NCBI RefSeq assembly: GCF_019656315.1
Contig: NZ_BPLU01000049.1
Location: 1-64,000, forward strand
Direction: 5' to 3'
DNA length: 64,000 nucleotides
Source: Flavobacterium sp. UMI-01
GTDB lineage: Bacteria; Bacteroidota; Bacteroidia; Flavobacteriales; Flavobacteriaceae
The position numbers and the translations under genes were made by a program. The notes below the pieces were generated by a model. The model saw only the letters and a list, made by a program, of their open reading frames with translations, was not told the origin of the DNA and ran no database searches. The stretch's first letter is position 1. Each line of letters opens with the position of its first letter. Shown in pieces: positions 35,036 through 42,388 of the stretch.

Positions 35036-36772
35036 GGCTTTATTGTTCATTTAAGAATGTGTTGTAGATATTTTCAAATGTGTCATTCTCATTTCTTCTA
35101 GTTAGTCTAACATAATCTGTTTTGATTTTATTAGTCATTGATCTAACCCATTCACCATTTTTAAATACATTTTTATAATCAAAAAAATTATTATTATCAC
35201 TTGTATATTCAACAATATCAAAATTTATATCTGGTGTAATTAAATTCCACATTTTCTTTAATGAATTTTCTAAAATTTCTTTATTTGTTGTTACAAATTC
35301 TTTGGGATTTTCTAAAATTAATTTACCAATGTTATCTTCTTCTAAAATAGTTGCTATTACACTTGAGAAAAAGAATATTGAAAGCCCATAATTCCTTATT
35401 TTTTCATTTTCTAATAAGTTCGAATTTGCATAAATTATATTATAAACTAGGTAACCAAAATATATCTTTTCAGCATTTATTTTTCTAGAAAATATTGCAT
35501 TATAATCATCACCAAATAGTTTTTGTTTTAAATGTGTGTCTTGAGGTTTTTTCAAGTAAACAGCTTTAATTATTTGAGCAGCAAAATCTTTGTCAATTAT
35601 ATCGTCATAGCCATTTAAATCTTCTCCTTTTTTTCTACTATAAAATACTTTATCATCGAATAATTCTTTAAATTCATTTTGCAAAGATTTTTGTACACTA
35701 TCATTTGATCTTAAATCTTTAAGACCAATTGCATTTTGATTGTTTGCATAATATGTAATGTCTTTTACTAAACTTGAATTTAAACTTAGTTTGATGATTT
35801 TAACTAAAATAAACAAGTTTCTTGTTAATTTATCTTTGTTTTCATATAAAGTAAGCATTGATTGACAACCGTTTATAACTGCATAATTACCAATTGATAT
35901 TTTACTATTTGATAAGTCTTCATTCAATTCTTCACATACAATTGTAATACCATTATGATATAGGAAAAAATTGTTATGTTGAGATTGATCTAATATATTG
36001 TCTTTTATTGACTTGTTAACTCTAGTTTTACCTACACTATATCGTACATTTTTATAAAATAAAGTTCTGTCTTGAATACCTTCTAATTTAACTAACTCTT
36101 TTGCACTAATCGTATAAGCTCTTGCGATTGTGCCATCAGGTAAGTTATATTCTATTTTTGAAGTATTAGATAAATAAAGATCCTTGACAGGAAACTTAAC
36201 ATCGTTATCTGCAAAATATGTGTATTTATTATGTAAGTCATTACAATCCCAAGCTTCTAAATCTTCATTTATTGCAATGAATTCATTTGCATGAACATTA
36301 AAATTTTTGTTCGTAATAAAAACTAACCTTAAAGCATAATGTGTTTTTTCATTAAGTTTTGAACTTTTAATAAGTGATTTAAGTTCGTTACTAGCAGTGC
36401 TCTCTAATAAATTATTTAAATTTTCACTATTTGTAAACCATTGTTTAGCACCAATAAAATTTCTTAAATCGTTATCTCCTTGATTTTGGTGGTCAGTTGG
36501 TGAAAATTTAGATTGTATTAAATAAATTATTTCTTCTTCATCGTCAACAAAGATTGCATCAATTCCTTTATCATTTTGTTGATCACATACGCAATCAATT
36601 GCATCTTGACGATCTATTCTAAAAAAATTCTCTAAAAACCATATTATGAATGCTGATGTATCTGTTCTACCATTATTGTAATTTAAAATATCTGATCTTA
36701 AATTTCTAAAGAATTCTTCTAATGTCATATAATTTTTGATTATTTACGATTTTTCATAAGCTTACCGCTAAC
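34905..36772 (-). mobile_element. Gene cassette 2 (AIPR cargo)
   Basis: The 1868-bp unit carries the AIPR gene. It begins (minus strand) with GTTAGCGGTA at 36772-36763 and carries the reciprocal TACCGCTAAC after the gene, at 35035-35026. Both outer boundaries coincide with an AACGTT hexamer (36770-36775 and 34902-34907). Confidence 0.75.
35040..36728 (-). CDS. Cassette 2 gene: AIPR-family abortive-infection protein
   Basis: The 562-residue protein is of the AIPR type, first known from lactococcal abortive-infection phage resistance. The N-terminal 130 residues resemble a restriction-endonuclease-like fold (QNDKGIDAIFVDDEEEIIYL with a following QSK, a possible D..ExK site). The AIPR core begins near residue 250 with FFLYHNGITIVCEELNED and continues through NYAVINGCQSMLTLYENK and ITYYANNQNAIGLKDLRSND, which match the conserved NNGIT and NGxQS/T elements. 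It is probably a nuclease-like defence effector. It stands alone in a cassette without partner genes. The stop is 4 bp before the recombination box. Confidence 0.82.
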   Translation of the reverse strand: MTLEEFFRNLRSDILNYNNGRTDTSAFIIWFLENFFRIDRQDAIDCVCDQQNDKGIDAIFVDDEEEIIYLIQSKFSPTDHQNQGDNDLRNFIGAKQWFTNSENLNNLLESTASNELKSLIKSSKLNEKTHYALRLVFITNKNFNVHANEFIAINEDLEAWDCNDLHNKYTYFADNDVKFPVKDLYLSNTSKIEYNLPDGTIARAYTISAKELVKLEGIQDRTLFYKNVRYSVGKTRVNKSIKDNILDQSQHNNFFLYHNGITIVCEELNEDLSNSKISIGNYAVINGCQSMLTLYENKDKLTRNLFILVKIIKLSLNSSLVKDITYYANNQNAIGLKDLRSNDSVQKSLQNEFKELFDDKVFYSRKKGEDLNGYDDIIDKDFAAQIIKAVYLKKPQDTHLKQKLFGDDYNAIFSRKINAEKIYFGYLVYNIIYANSNLLENEKIRNYGLSIFFFSSVIATILEEDNIGKLILENPKEFVTTNKEILENSLKKMWNLITPDINFDIVEYTSDNNNFFDYKNVFKNGEWVRSMTNKIKTDYVRLTRRNENDTFENIYNTFLNEQ

Positions 36773-36899
36773 GTTCTGACGCTTGGCGAGGTTGCGAACT
36801 TCGTAACCGAGTACTTTCGGTTAAGATAAAATTTCTTGCGAAACGTAAACGTGAATTTACCACAAATTTCGCAATCTCGCCAAACGGCTGTTATGGGCA
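36763..36899 (-). repeat. attC-like recombination site 1 (after the first cassette gene)
   Basis: On the plus strand it begins TACCGCTAAC|GTTCTGACGC and ends GGCTGTTATGGGCA. The inner arms TTGGCGAGGTTGCGAA (36783-36798) and TTCGCAATCTCGCCAA (36868-36883) are complementary at 15 of 16 positions, with a secondary AACCGA/TCGGTT hairpin in the enclosed spacer. The end box GTTATGGGCA at 36890-36899 is the exact inverse of TGCCCATAAC at 37507-37516. It shares CTAACGTT, GTTGCG, ACTTC and GCTGTTA with site 2. Confidence 0.78.
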
Positions 36900-37516
36900 G
36901 TTTTTATTTATAGTACATATTTAGACTTCCTTTATATAATTGTCCTTCAAATGTTTCTCCTTTCATATATTGTCTTTTAACTTTAAGCTCTACTTCACGT
37001 TTTTCGTTTGGGATTTCGACAGTAATGTAATAATGCTTTAACCCGCTTTTTGAGGTTGTTTCATTTGTACTTATAACTTTACTTTTTAAATTTATCATTT
37101 CTTGCTTTCCGATGTATGAGTTAATGCTTAACAACAAACCAGAAATTATTCCACAGATAAATATAAATGAGAAAAATGTCCCAAATAATATTTTAAACCC
37201 TTTTATAAAAATATAGAATATTTTGTTTTGTGCTTTTGTAGGGCGAAAAATACTTTCGTGAAAAAATAATGAAAAAATAAATGATAAGATTCCAAACACT
37301 ATTATGTTATCAAACACTTTTTTCATAGAAAAGCCCAGTTCGTATGTTTCAAGGAAAACGAATGGTATCAGAATAAATATTATAGTTACTGTAACAAATG
37401 AATAGAATATATATTTTCTCATCTTTTATTTAGAATTCTTCTTTTTTAGAGCATTTTTCAGGATAGAAATTACTCGCAATTCTTTATTTCATTGTTTCTG
37501 TAAAATTGCCCATAAC
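36773..37516 (-). mobile_element. Gene cassette 1
   Basis: The 744-bp unit begins (minus strand) with GTTATGGGCA at 37516-37507 and carries the reciprocal TGCCCATAAC after its gene, at 36899-36890. It ends at the AACGTT junction 36770-36775. Its 5' boundary with the integrase side reads AACTCGTT rather than AACGTT. Confidence 0.75.
36904..37422 (-). CDS. Cassette 1 gene: membrane protein
   Basis: The 172-residue protein has three hydrophobic segments (about residues 5-24, 35-55 and 72-98). A soluble C-terminal half follows, with strands such as LKHYYITVEIPNEKREVELK and VKRQYMKGETFEGQLYKGSL. The arrangement recalls DUF3592-like proteins, but I do not assign a family. It is the cassette nearest the recombinase. 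The stop is 4 bp before the recombination box. Confidence 0.72.
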   Translation of the reverse strand: MRKYIFYSFVTVTIIFILIPFVFLETYELGFSMKKVFDNIIVFGILSFIFSLFFHESIFRPTKAQNKIFYIFIKGFKILFGTFFSFIFICGIISGLLLSINSYIGKQEMINLKSKVISTNETTSKSGLKHYYITVEIPNEKREVELKVKRQYMKGETFEGQLYKGSLNMYYK

Positions 37517-37618
37517 TCGTTTATAGGAGCCATAAAATGGCTCTAATCTACCCATATTTAGGTAGCTTTGTGTCATAACCATGGCTTTTATTTACTAGGC
37601 TAATATATAAATAATTAT
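37423..37618 (-). promoter_or_regulatory. Candidate attI-like region between recombinase and first cassette
   Basis: This gap between the recombinase stop and cassette 1 contains two short hairpins (CTACCTAAATATGGGTAG and GAGCCATTTTATGGCTC on the minus strand). The sequence ATAAACGAGTTATGGGCA then joins the first cassette. In an integron this is where new cassettes enter. The junction word AACGAGTTA differs slightly from the internal AACGTTA, as attI differs from attC. Confidence 0.5.
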
Positions 37619-38662
37619 TTACAAATCATCAAATGGACTTTTTATTTGTTGTAAACTTTTAGTACTTACATGCGTGTAAATTTCAGTGGTTTTACTGCTA
37701 TTATGGCCTAATAACTCTTGTATGTAGCGTAAATCAGTTCCACTCTCTAATAGGTGTGTAGCAAAGCTATGTCTTAACCAATGCAAACTTACAGGTTTAC
37801 TTATATTTGATTTTGTTAAGGCTTGTTTGAGTACATTTGATAAACTGCGCTCATCATATCTTGTATTCTCATTTTGCCCCTCAAAAAGCCAAGTTCTAGG
37901 TTTGTATCCTTTATAATATTCTCGTAACATTTCTAGAATTTTTGGAGATAAGGGAGTAATTCTATCTTTTTTACCTTTGCTTTGTCTGATGATTACAATG
38001 CCTCTTTTTGAATCAATATCGTTTGGTTTTAAATTTATAAGCTCACTTCGACGCAAACCACAACTATAGATCAAAGAAAGCATTGTTCTGTGTTTGATGT
38101 TGCTATGCGCATTCAAAATCAATTTGACTTCCTCTTTACTCAAAACATTTGGCAATAGTTTAGATCGTTTTGGACGGTGAATTTTATCGATTTCAATTTT
38201 GGTTTCACGAATGGTTTGAAAAAAGAGTTTAATGGCATTAACAATCTGATTTTGATAAGATGCCGAAAGATTGTTCTTCAAGATATAGTCATTATTATAA
38301 ACAATAACATCCTCATTAGTGATATCAGCAATTGGTTTCTCTCTAAAAAACACCAAAAATGATTTTAAAGCTTCGCTATAAGTCGCAATGGTACTTTGGC
38401 TATAACGTTTGGAACGCAAATGTTGTTTGAATTTTTCGATTTGGGCGATTCCTTCTGGCGATGGTAAGGAATGGGTCATTGGTGGAATTTTAAATCGTTC
38501 TCTATTTTCGGCGGTGTCAGGTAAATGCCAAGCGACCAAGGTCGCGCTCCATAGCGCTCCGTCAATTTTTTTGATACGTGCAATTAAGTCGGTATTTTTT
38601 TCAAAATAAACGGCAATTCTGTTCTTGCCTTTATGTTTAATGGGTTTTGCTGACCCATTCAT
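37619..38662 (-). CDS. XerD-like tyrosine recombinase of the cassette array
   Basis: I prefer the ATG at 38662 (MNGSAKPIKHKGKN), giving 347 residues, because a promoter-like TTG-N22-TACCTTTA sits just upstream; a frame from 38743 is possible. An unusual N-terminal domain of about 80 residues (IAVYFEKNTDLIARIKKIDG, ATLVAWHLPDT) precedes a SAM-like core-binding domain (about 85-165) and the catalytic domain. The latter has SCGLRRSELI (Arg near 202), KGKKDR, LHWLRHSFATHLLESG (His-x-x-Arg near 296), LLGHNSSKTT and the nucleophile in EIYTHVS (near 327). The roughly 20-35-residue insertion typical of IntI is absent. It ends SLQQIKSPFDDL. Its position suggests it moves the cassettes. Confidence 0.88.
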   Translation of the reverse strand: MNGSAKPIKHKGKNRIAVYFEKNTDLIARIKKIDGALWSATLVAWHLPDTAENRERFKIPPMTHSLPSPEGIAQIEKFKQHLRSKRYSQSTIATYSEALKSFLVFFREKPIADITNEDVIVYNNDYILKNNLSASYQNQIVNAIKLFFQTIRETKIEIDKIHRPKRSKLLPNVLSKEEVKLILNAHSNIKHRTMLSLIYSCGLRRSELINLKPNDIDSKRGIVIIRQSKGKKDRITPLSPKILEMLREYYKGYKPRTWLFEGQNENTRYDERSLSNVLKQALTKSNISKPVSLHWLRHSFATHLLESGTDLRYIQELLGHNSSKTTEIYTHVSTKSLQQIKSPFDDL

Positions 38663-38682
38663 TTTTTTGATAATTTGGTAGC

Positions 38683-38715
38683 TAAAGGTAAATAATTTTC
38701 TTAATAAATTATCAA
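38683..38715 (-). promoter_or_regulatory. Candidate promoter of the recombinase gene
   Basis: On the minus strand TTG (38715-38713), 22 bp and TACCTTTA (38690-38683) give seven of eight bases of TAnnTTTG. The preferred start codon lies 20 bp downstream. Because the cassettes point the same way, they could also be transcribed from here. Confidence 0.45.
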
Positions 38716-38757
38716 TTTTAGAAACGATATTATAAATACACAACGCAAATTTTTAGC

Positions 38758-38826
38758 CCCGATAGAGCCGATATCCTCCTGTAGCGGAGCGAAAGGAGAT
38801 AAAGGCGAAAGCGGGAGGAGAGCTTG
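38758..38826. repeat. Structured intergenic repeat upstream of the recombinase
   Basis: The stretch AGCCCCGATAGAGCCGATAT followed by CCTCC and ending GGAGGAGAGC can fold with TCCTCC pairing to GGAGGA. It includes purine-rich GGAGCGAAAGGAG and GGCGAAAGCGGG blocks. Its GC content is much higher than the surroundings. I recall similar AGCCCCGATAG...GGAAAGCGGG stretches between genes of flavobacteria but cannot verify that here. Confidence 0.4.
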
Positions 38827-38851
38827 TTATGGAAACAAAAACGGACTGCTC

Positions 38852-39454
38852 CTACGATTTTTTAAGCAAGCGTTTTCTATAAATATGGTAATTGCGGTGG
38901 AAACGGTTGTTGCTAGGGTAGCTTCGTTTTTCGGTGATGTTGTTGACAATCAAAGCCACGGTAAGGAGGATTAAGGAGCCTGCTAGTACGGGTGATAACA
39001 CATACCAATAGCCTAATGTTTTAATTTTTTCGGTACCAATGATGGCAATCAAGGCGGTGGCACCTCCGGGTGGATGTAGGGTTTTGGTGATTTGCATCGA
39101 GATGATGGCTAAGGATACCGCTAAGGGCGCCGAGAGCCAAATGGGTTCGGGCAATAGGGTTTGGATGGTAACGCCTATCAAGGCTGAAATAACATGACCG
39201 CCAATAAGATTGCGGGGTTGCGAAAACGGACTTTGTATAATGCCATAAATCAAAACGCTTGAAGCTCCAAAGGAACCAATGAGGTAAATGCCGTCTGAAC
39301 CTGGAAAATGACTGGCATGAAAGTAAGCGATGCAACCTATCCCGATAAAGGAACCAACAAACGACCAAAATTGTTCTCGGAAGTCAATTAAGGTTTCTTT
39401 GTAGATAATGTATTTGGTTTTGCGATAGCTGCGTTTGATTTGTTCTGTTGGCAT
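38852..39454 (-). CDS. HPP family membrane protein
   Basis: The 200-residue protein has a basic N-terminus and four to five membrane helices. It contains the family signature LHPPGGATALIAI near residue 127, plus the GCIAYFHASHFPGSDG and GSFGASSVLIYG stretches typical of HPP proteins. Some family members transport nitrite in chloroplasts; for bacterial ones the role is unsettled. The gene starts 1 bp after the ClC-type gene stop, so the two form a transcription unit. Confidence 0.87.
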   Translation of the reverse strand: MPTEQIKRSYRKTKYIIYKETLIDFREQFWSFVGSFIGIGCIAYFHASHFPGSDGIYLIGSFGASSVLIYGIIQSPFSQPRNLIGGHVISALIGVTIQTLLPEPIWLSAPLAVSLAIISMQITKTLHPPGGATALIAIIGTEKIKTLGYWYVLSPVLAGSLILLTVALIVNNITEKRSYPSNNRFHRNYHIYRKRLLKKS

Positions 39455-39455
39455 T

Positions 39456-40736
39456 TTATTTAGTCGTATTAGGGATAAAACTGTAAACAGTGTATGGAAA
39501 AATGATTTTGGCGGTAGTTTGAGCGATGTAACACACCATCAAGATGGGTAGGAACAAAATATAGTTATTGGTTAAGCTCAGGGTCAAAAAGAGCGCTGTA
39601 AGTGGTGCTTGAATACTCGCACTCAATACGGCTGCCATACCCAGTACCATAAAATTTAAAATAATTACATCGCTGTCAAAAAAATGATTGAAACTCAAAG
39701 CGGTAAAAAGTCCTAAAAAAGCACCTATAAATAGGCTAGGAGCAAATACGCCTCCGTCACCCCCAGAAGCCAAAGTTATCGAGGTCACAATAGGTTTTAA
39801 GAGCAAAATTGCGATTAAACTTAGCCCTAATGAAATGGTAAGTAAGCTTTGATTGGTGCTGTGGATGATGGTTTTTATGGCATGATAGCCTTCGCCATAC
39901 AATTGTGGAAACAAGAGCAACGCCAAACTCAGTAATGAGGAACCGATTACTATGCGGTAGAATGGGGTGTTTATTTTGGAAAAATGATTTTTGACAAACA
40001 AAACGGTTTTTGTGAGATATACTGAGTGCAATCCTGCGATGATTCCTAGTAGGATAAAATATGGAATGGCTTTGAGGTGCCAGGTCTTGATAGGGATGGC
40101 AAATAATGGCGCTTCATCGATGAGGTGAAGCAAGCCAAAGGCAATCATAACGGCTACGGTAGTGGTTAGTAAGAACGTTTGTGTTATTTTTTTTGATACG
40201 ACCTCGTAGGCAAATAATAATCCCGCCAGTGGACTGCCAAATAAGGCTGTGACTCCTGCTGCAACTCCTGCGCAAATCAGTTCGGTTTTGTATTGCCTAA
40301 AAATGTTTTTCTTTTGTTGTGCTACAGAACCGATGGTGGCTGAAGCGACCACGGTGGAAATTTCAATTCCTGTAGAACCCCCAAAGACCACTGTCAAAAA
40401 GCCATTGATGAAATGAGAAGGGATTTTGTAATTGGGGAGGTTTTTTCTTTTTGATTCGGTACTTTCAAAAACTTCTTTGATTCCCTTATTCTCCTTTTTT
40501 TTGAATAAATACTGACGCAATAAATAAATGAGTGACAAACCTATAAAGGGGAATATCAGGTAAAATAAAATATTGCTGTTGGCTCTTTCGAAAAAAATTT
40601 CTTCATAATATTCGGTCATTCTCTTCAGGACGATGCCTAAAAAAGAAGATAGAAACCCAATTAAAACGGAAACGAGTAGTAGTTTTTTAAGGACAATGAG
40701 TTGATGATTTTTTTTGATTTTAGCCGCTTTAGTCAT
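39456..40736 (-). CDS. ClC-type chloride channel/antiporter
   Basis: The 426-residue membrane protein has about ten helices and is of the voltage-gated chloride channel family. The gating-glutamate region is FGGSTGIEISTVVASATIGS, with GIE in place of the canonical GREGP. The pore segment ALFGSPLAGLLFAYEVV and the late signature ASGGDGGVFAPSLFIGAFLG are well preserved. It probably exchanges chloride or another small anion for protons. It lies directly upstream of the HPP-family gene. There is no CBS domain. Confidence 0.88.
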   Translation of the reverse strand: MTKAAKIKKNHQLIVLKKLLLVSVLIGFLSSFLGIVLKRMTEYYEEIFFERANSNILFYLIFPFIGLSLIYLLRQYLFKKKENKGIKEVFESTESKRKNLPNYKIPSHFINGFLTVVFGGSTGIEISTVVASATIGSVAQQKKNIFRQYKTELICAGVAAGVTALFGSPLAGLLFAYEVVSKKITQTFLLTTTVAVMIAFGLLHLIDEAPLFAIPIKTWHLKAIPYFILLGIIAGLHSVYLTKTVLFVKNHFSKINTPFYRIVIGSSLLSLALLLFPQLYGEGYHAIKTIIHSTNQSLLTISLGLSLIAILLLKPIVTSITLASGGDGGVFAPSLFIGAFLGLFTALSFNHFFDSDVIILNFMVLGMAAVLSASIQAPLTALFLTLSLTNNYILFLPILMVCYIAQTTAKIIFPYTVYSFIPNTTK

Positions 40737-40808
40737 CAGGATGCTATTTTTTTTAAGGGCTACAAAAGTATAAAATCAAAAAACAAAATGTTTTAAATTT
40801 AACTTTTT

Positions 40809-41201
40809 TTATGATTTTTCGTAGAATTCTATAGGTAATCCGTCAGGGTCATTGATGAAAAAAAAGCGTTTTTGGGTGTGCTGGTCTGTTCGAATGGGTT
40901 CTAGTACCACGTGGTGCTGTTGTAGGTATTTCCAGCTTTTGGGTATATCATCAACCTCAAAGGCTAAATGGCGTAAACCGCAACTTTCGGGTCTCGAATT
41001 TCGCTGGGGTGGATTGGGAAACGAAAACAGCTCAATACAATAAATGCCATTCAAACTTAAATCTAGTTTGTAAGATTGTCTTTCGCTGCGATAGACTTCT
41101 TGAATGATTTTGAATCCTAGTATTTGTGTATAAAAATGTTTTGAAACCTCATAATTGGAGCAGATGATGGCAATATGGTGGACGTTGTTGATTTGGAGCA
41201 T
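40809..41201 (-). CDS. VOC family (glyoxalase-like) protein
   Basis: The 130-residue metalloprotein has the vicinal-oxygen-chelate fold. It has NNVHHIAIICSNYEVSKHFY at the start (first metal His), YCIELFSFPNPP, a central CGLRHLAFEVDD (second His) and the closing FINDPDGLPIEFYE (Glu ligand). The arrangement matches the YaeR/SMU1112c branch, for which the substrate is unknown. It lies 73 bp before the ClC gene end on the far side. Confidence 0.88.
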   Translation of the reverse strand: MLQINNVHHIAIICSNYEVSKHFYTQILGFKIIQEVYRSERQSYKLDLSLNGIYCIELFSFPNPPQRNSRPESCGLRHLAFEVDDIPKSWKYLQQHHVVLEPIRTDQHTQKRFFFINDPDGLPIEFYEKS

Positions 41202-41267
41202 CTTGTTTAGTTACGAGTTTTGGTTTTTAGAAAATGAGAGGGTATCAAAGTGAGGCCATTCCACAAG

Positions 41268-41732
41268 TTATTTCTTTTCTTTTGCTTTTAAGCCTACGGG
41301 GATTTTCAAATCACCAGTATCGTACATATTGATGTAAATGTCAATAGTGTCTTTGGTGCCAATTTCTGTTAATCGGTAGCGGTCTAGCATGCCTGAATTG
41401 TTGAAAAAGCCATTGGGTGTTTTAAACGGACAGCAACTGCCTGCTCTAAAATAGGTCATTTTTTTATCGTTGGGTCCAAACAGCGCGTTGAGGAATCGTC
41501 TTTCGTTCAATGGCCCTTCTTGGGTTTTTACTCCACCTACTTTGATTGGGTTAGACTGGCTGTAGCCATAGGTTTTGTCGTTGCTTTCTTCTGTGAGCCA
41601 ATACGTATTGTGGTCTAATAATTCCACAGCTTTAGTTCGAGTGTCCCCAGTGCCTTTGTTTTCGGCTGTTGCGGTTTTCTTTGAAGTGCACGAAATGATA
41701 ATTACAGCAAATGGTACAAGTAGTTTTTTCAT
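41268..41732 (-). CDS. Small lipoprotein, unknown function
   Basis: The ATG at 41732 gives a lipoprotein signal (KKLLVPFAVIIISCTSKK). The longer frame from 41780 has a non-signal N-terminus. The mature part has YWLTEESNDKTYGYSQSNPI, then KVGG, a central FRAGSCCPFKTPN with a Cys pair and a strand-rich end (DIYINMYDTGDLKIPVGLKA). Homologues carry the label '2-dehydro-3-deoxyphosphooctonate aldolase', which nothing in this sequence supports. I give no function. Confidence 0.7.
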   Translation of the reverse strand: MKKLLVPFAVIIISCTSKKTATAENKGTGDTRTKAVELLDHNTYWLTEESNDKTYGYSQSNPIKVGGVKTQEGPLNERRFLNALFGPNDKKMTYFRAGSCCPFKTPNGFFNNSGMLDRYRLTEIGTKDTIDIYINMYDTGDLKIPVGLKAKEKK

Positions 41733-41806
41733 TGTGGACTGTGAGTTTTGATTAGGAATGCGTATTTGTTTGTATTTCAAATAAATAAAAAAAAGTCTTA
41801 TAGTAG

Positions 41807-42388
41807 TTATACTATTTGGTTTTCTGTAGTCTCTTGATTCAATTTCTTGATGACTTTGGCAGGATTGCCTACGGCCAACGAGTTGTCAGGAATGTCTTTG
41901 GTAACTACTGCACCCGCTCCAATGACGCATCCATTTCCAATGCGAACACCGGGACAAATAATTGCGTTGCCTCCAATCCAACAATCGTTTCCTATGGTTA
42001 TGGGTTTTGAGAATTCAACTGTTTTTCGGGTTTGTGCATCGAGGGGATGAGCGGCAGTGTACAATTGAACTCCAGGACCAAAAAGAACATCTGAGCCGAT
42101 GTTTACTTTTGCTCCATCAAGGACTACACAATTGACATTGAAATAGACATTATCACCACAGAAAATATTGTATCCATAGTCACAAAAAAATGGTGGTTCG
42201 ATGTATAAATTTTTACCAGAATTTGGGATTAATTCGGTGATGATTTCTCGCGCTTTTTTGGTCACTCGATACTCAGTAATATTTAATCGGTGCAATAAAT
42301 TTTTGGCTCGTCTTCGGTCTTTAATTAGGATGGGATCACCTGCGTTAAAAAGGGTGCCTTCCATCATTTTTTCTTTCTCTGTTTTCAT
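41807..42388 (-). CDS. Sugar O-acetyltransferase (maltose/galactoside acetyltransferase-like)
   Basis: The 193-residue left-handed beta-helix enzyme has an N-terminal Mac domain (EKMMEGTLFNAGDPILIKDR) followed by hexapeptide repeats (IGSDVLFGPGVQLYTAAHPL, IGNDCWIGGNAIICPGVRIG). The catalytic His is in the TAAHPL segment, and the acetyl-CoA contact region ends with GAVVTKDIPDNSLAVGNPAK. It transfers acetyl groups from acetyl-CoA to a sugar hydroxyl. It stands alone, with a large gene-free region upstream. Confidence 0.92.
   Translation of the reverse strand: MKTEKEKMMEGTLFNAGDPILIKDRRRAKNLLHRLNITEYRVTKKAREIITELIPNSGKNLYIEPPFFCDYGYNIFCGDNVYFNVNCVVLDGAKVNIGSDVLFGPGVQLYTAAHPLDAQTRKTVEFSKPITIGNDCWIGGNAIICPGVRIGNGCVIGAGAVVTKDIPDNSLAVGNPAKVIKKLNQETTENQIV

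Noticed and set aside
34893-37516. Standard attC sites of a class 1-type integron
   Set aside because: The boxes do not fit RYYYAAC and GTTRRRY and the recombinase lacks the IntI insertion, so I call them attC-like only.
41268-41732. KDO-8-phosphate synthase/aldolase (label carried by homologues)
   Set aside because: The sequence is a short lipoprotein with no TIM-barrel length or aldolase motif.
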